From Paraglomus occultum (lineage: Eukaryota > Glomeromycota > Glomeromycetes > Paraglomerales > Paraglomeraceae), in assembly GCA_910592205.1 (NCBI GenBank), contig CAJVPJ010000450.1, positions 1 through 24,816 of the forward strand: a DNA stretch of 24,816 bases, written 5' to 3'. This document shows, in pieces, positions 21,702-24,816 of the stretch (positions are counted from its first letter, which is position 1; the number at the start of each line of letters is the position of its first letter). The notes under the pieces were generated by a model. It had not been told where the DNA came from. It saw only the letters and a list, made by a program, of their open reading frames with translations, and made no database searches. The position numbers and the translations under genes are program-made.

Positions 21702-21972
21702 CTATCGATAATCTTTTACACAAATCTGACCAAAAATGACGCATTCCGTTTGGTTAATATAAATGAGGGATGATCATATTTTGTGGGGCTAACTGCTAAT
21801 AATAAGTCATACGAATACGGATGTCGATACGACTATGATGTGATATAAAAAACCCTTTTTGCAAAAGTCCCAAGTAGAAAATTTTCTACTTTAAAACATT
21901 CGGTCGTTCGAACTTTACACGGGTACTGATTCCTTGAATATTCACAAGATCAATTTCCTTATTTTGAGAAAC
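21702..21972. promoter_or_regulatory. Short divergent promoter region between two aminotransferase genes
   Basis: Only 271 bp lie between the ATG of the BNA3-like gene (minus) and the ATG of the class IV aminotransferase (plus), so the two promoters must overlap or share elements. The segment is AT-rich. I see no clear binding site I can name. Confidence 0.5.
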
Positions 21973-23675
21973 ATGACGCTTATTGCTACAAATAACGCAA
22001 CAAATAGCTTCACCGATAACATAGCCGACGACGCTCCTCTATCAGGTACCTTACGGTTTTCCATTTTTTCCAGATTCTTTTTTTCACACATTTCCCAATC
22101 TTACAATTCTTTCTAACCCTAATTGAATTAAAACGAAACCCATACCCACGGCCAGCGCAGTCGTATCCGAACTTTGCTCAACGGATCTCGCAACACTCAT
22201 CTCTTCAAACTCTCGCGCCTCACTGTCCCCTACCATAACCCACAATCTTCTTCGAATAGACTCGAGCGCCTTTCTTCTTCAATACCCTCGAGGAGCCTAT
22301 ACTACCGCGAGAACAGTAAAGCGCGTATCTGTAGTAGACTTCCAAACCCACGTCAACCGTCTTGCTAATTCGATTTCTCATATCAATTACAAGTCGTATG
22401 ATTGCTCTTCTGTTATCGATCAATCGAGTGATGTTGTCGCAGTAGATGCTGCTGATTGTGCTGATTGTGAAGATTGTGGAGAACCGGAAGAGGTCCGAAA
22501 GGCATTGGAGTCATTTAGGAATGCCGCAACTTTAAAGAGATTATTGCTTCCGTTGGTTAGGGAGGGATTAAAAAAGTATTATGAAATTGAAGAAGAGAAT
22601 ACTTGGCATATTAAAGGTGTCAGCGAGGCAAAGATTACTGTATTGATTTCTTATTCTTTCGCGGTGCGTACATGGAAATTCCATAGATGAAGGGACAATG
22701 GGGGGTCGTGTTTTCGGTTTAAGTGCAAGGTGCTGCGAGACGTGCTCGCATTCTTGATCTCCACAGATGAATTCAAGCTCAAAAACAACAATATCATTTC
22801 ATTTTTAGAAACGCCAACCAATTCTTGCCACTCACGTTTCGCCATTACGCGCACCTCGATCCGGGAAATGTAGAGTACGCAGAAATCCATACCGTGGTTT
22901 GATTGGTTTTGTGTCATTATCAGCAATTCTGAACTTTACATTTTTTCTTTTGCAGGTGGAAGTACATGGTGAACCTCGAAAAGCGGCTGAAACAAAAGAT
23001 TCGCAGTGGGTTCGGTAAGGACTTGTATAACAGTACAAAGTTCCTTGTCGACATATTTCTGATTACCCAATTCCCTATTTATAGCGAACGCAGAAGCCTC
23101 GAGGCTTCGCTTCATCCTGGCTTCAACGAACTTCTTCTGTATGATTCCAACACCAAAAACATATACGAAGGCCTATCCTCCAACTTTTTTGCAGTGTTGC
23201 ATAATCCCGACACCCAACGATCCATCGTAACCACAGCTCCAAAACATTGCGTATTAGAAGGAACTATTTTGCGCATAGTCGAAATGATATGCGAGAGGGA
23301 TGGAATAGAGTTCCGGTTCTGGTTTCCAAACGTTGCGGACGTTGAAACGTGGACTGGGGCCTTTATTACGAGTTGAGTTTGCGAAGGTTGTGCATCCTGA
23401 CGAGAGCAGGCTTATTCAGTCGGTTTGATATTTTTTAGGTACATCGAGGTTAGTTCTTCCGGTCGAATTGATCAAGTTTCGTGATGGAAGGTAAAGTACT
23501 TCCACTACATATATAACCCTTATTTTTCACGATAATATCTAATCCTAACTAACTATTTATACTTTATTCGTGCTCTAGGCCACCAGTAAAGCTTCCAACA
23601 CATGATGAAACGATAGCACACATACGAGAAGAAGTTCACAAGGAAATATTTAAGCGAGCTCACCGGATACTTTGA
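21973..23675 (+). CDS. Class IV aminotransferase (D-amino-acid transaminase / aminodeoxychorismate lyase-like), 378 aa
   Basis: Fold type IV PLP enzyme; the exact reaction cannot be read from the sequence. Seven exons: 21973-22045, 22161-22663, 22809-22874, 22956-23014, 23085-23371, 23439-23490, 23579-23675; phases agree. The fungal/plant class IV subfamily pattern is seen as FLLQYPRGAYTTARTVK, then ATHVSPLRAP, VEVHGEPRKAAETKDSQWVR with the predicted Schiff-base lysine K228, FNELLLYDSNTKNIYEGLSS with E262 and N267 of the class IV signature, APKHCVLEGTILR, WTGAFITSTSRLVLPV, and a C-terminal helix EEVHKEIFKRAHRIL. Residues around 121-130 are an unusual acidic insert with CADCEDC (see findings). 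There is no clear mitochondrial presequence; the N-terminus is Asn/Thr-rich. It resembles plant aminodeoxychorismate lyase or D-amino-acid transaminase more than branched-chain transaminases. It is divergent from the BNA3-like gene. Confidence 0.87.
22451..22477 (+). repeat. 9-nt tandem repeat encoding a CxxCxxC stretch
   Basis: Two perfect copies of gctgattgt followed by gaagattgt, in frame within exon 2 of the class IV aminotransferase. It encodes Ala-Asp-Cys twice and Glu-Asp-Cys once, giving three cysteines spaced by two residues in an acidic setting. It lies in a variable loop between two conserved blocks of the enzyme. Confidence 0.85.
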
Positions 23676-23969
23676 GGAGATTACTAATGACGGTGTTCCA
23701 GAGGAGCGCCAGCGTATAGCATCACAAGCCTTTTCTCGAGAGTTTGGGACGAAAAGGTGTGGAACCAAATTATACGGAATTGAATCCACTGGCGAATAAA
23801 CAAAAAAGTTTTATAATTATTTGATAGATAATATTAAGCATTCCACATATCGGCTAATGTTTTAATACATATTACACAATCTTACACATTATTTAAATAC
23901 TAATTTTCTCACAACTGTCTCCCCAATGAACAAGTATCAATTGAATTCAAATCATTGTCCGCTAGTTCA

Positions 23970-24816
23970 TTATCCATTTCCGCGGCTTTCCCCCCACAAT
24001 CCGCCACCAGCTTTCTTTTGTTCTTCCGCAATTTTTCTAAACATTTCCATAGTCTCTTGTTCCTTGGACTTGTACGCTACTATTTTCTCTCGAACATTAG
24101 CAGCCTTTTCGGCCATGTACTGCTGCTTCCTATCCTCTCTGGCTGCCTTTGCACGATCTCGCGCCGCTAATCTGTTAATTGGTATAGAATAAAAGTCAAA
24201 CGATATTTCGGAGGGAAGGATGGCTAGTAAACGGTATCATGCCAAGGTGTAAATACCTCGAATTAAAGTCATCTCCACCTAGTAATGCATCATCGTCAAG
24301 TTCAAGGTCTGGACTTGCCTCACGTCGATAATGTGCATTACGAGCTTTCTTCTTCTCAATCATTGCTTCCCTACCTATTTGATCAAGAACACTTGTGAAT
24401 ATAACATTATCATGTTTGACACAATATACTTTATTGCAACGCGCTTAATTTGGTATCTTGCTTCACCTGTTGCTTTTGGAAGTAGTTCGTCGAGAACTGC
24501 TTCTTGCGTCTTTGCGTAGTCTTTCGCTTCTTTCTTCCGCAGAGAACGCTCGTAGCGCCGTCGATCCTCATCATCCATATCTAATGGAAGGTTGATATAT
24601 GATGTGACTATTAGCATTGATATAATAAAAAATTATTTCTCATATTACGTGGACGTTACCTTCATCCAATTCTCGAGATGGAGGAGGCATAGTAGGGCCT
24701 ATAAAACGTAGTCTTAAGCAATGCTTGCCATCTCTTTCTACCTTTTACAATGCTATCCAATCATCAATAATCGTACCGATAATACGTTTTCCTTCCTCTT
24801 TTTTTTCTTTGCTCAT
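23970..24816 (-). CDS. Conserved charged coiled-coil-type protein of unknown function, 170 aa
   Basis: Five exons in transcript order: 24777-24816, 24660-24698, 24467-24580, 24257-24374, 23970-24171; the sum is 513 nt. The ATG is the last codon of the window, so an upstream extension cannot be excluded. The N-terminus has KRIIGPTMPPPSREL, whose GPxxPP element recalls the short proline motifs of GPALPP1-type nuclear proteins. It is followed by MDDEDRRRYERSLRKKEAKD, a block VLDELLPKATGREAMIEKKK, then HYRREASPDLELDDDALLGG and a long Arg/Lys/Glu/Ala helix (AARDRAKAAREDRKQQY) to the end, which closes with GGGLWGESRGNG. The block order is one I associate with conserved but unnamed fungal proteins. 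It has no membrane segment or signal peptide. A nuclear or RNA-related role is a guess from composition. It converges with the class IV aminotransferase (294 bp between stops). Confidence 0.82.

Noticed and set aside
22606-22663. Splice donor-like GGTGTCAG at 22615 in the class IV aminotransferase
   Set aside because: Reading through gives EAKITVLISYSF, which fits the conserved strand of the family and keeps phase with the next exon; splicing there would delete it.
1-24816. tRNA, rRNA, snRNA genes and CRISPR-like arrays
   Set aside because: Scanning for T-loop motifs with paired arms, conserved U6 or rRNA sequence and regularly spaced repeats gave nothing convincing; a covariance-model search would be needed to exclude small RNAs.

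Overview
The window reads as an AT-rich nuclear segment of a fungus. It is gene-dense, with nine protein genes I can model end to end, and it is intron-rich: the nine models contain 59 exons and 50 introns. Most introns are about 50 to 160 nt with GT..AG ends. The gene repertoire (a fungal-type threonine dehydratase, a GARP subunit with fungal-type N-terminal motifs, a GH85 endoglycosidase, a BNA3-type aminotransferase) together with the high intron density fits an early-diverging fungus such as the Mucoromycota, possibly Glomeromycotina. That placement is inference from style and content. All exon boundaries were worked out by hand from splice sites and family similarity, and in every model the summed exon length is a multiple of three.

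Layout from left to right. Positions 1-2638 are AT-rich with no confident gene. ILV1 (threonine dehydratase, +) occupies 2639-4852. Positions 4853-6718 have no confident gene but hold two short coding-like relics. A FAF1/C1orf131-type ribosome biogenesis factor (+, 6719-7744) converges on VPS54 (-, 7921-12486). A SLC35F6-like transporter (+, 12939-14303) diverges from VPS54 and converges on a cytosolic endo-beta-N-acetylglucosaminidase (-, 14375-17300), with only 71 bp between stop codons. A TMEM70-like mitochondrial protein (+, 18148-19117) converges on a kynurenine aminotransferase-like gene (-, 19637-21701). That gene shares a 271-bp divergent promoter region with a class IV aminotransferase (+, 21973-23675). 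The last gene is a charged, conserved protein of unknown function (-, 23970-24816), whose start codon lies at the very edge of the window.

The genes are mostly housekeeping: amino acid metabolism (three PLP-dependent enzymes of three different folds), small-subunit ribosome assembly, endosome-to-Golgi tethering, membrane transport, N-glycan turnover and mitochondrial inner-membrane biogenesis. They do not form a co-functional cluster, and I found no CRISPR array, complete transposon, tRNA gene or novel defence-type system. The items most worth a second look are a GC-AG intron and a 16-nt microexon in VPS54, a CxxCxxC insert built from a 9-nt repeat in the class IV aminotransferase, tandem in-phase splice donors in the ENGase gene, and small unexplained coding-like islands in the intergenic DNA.
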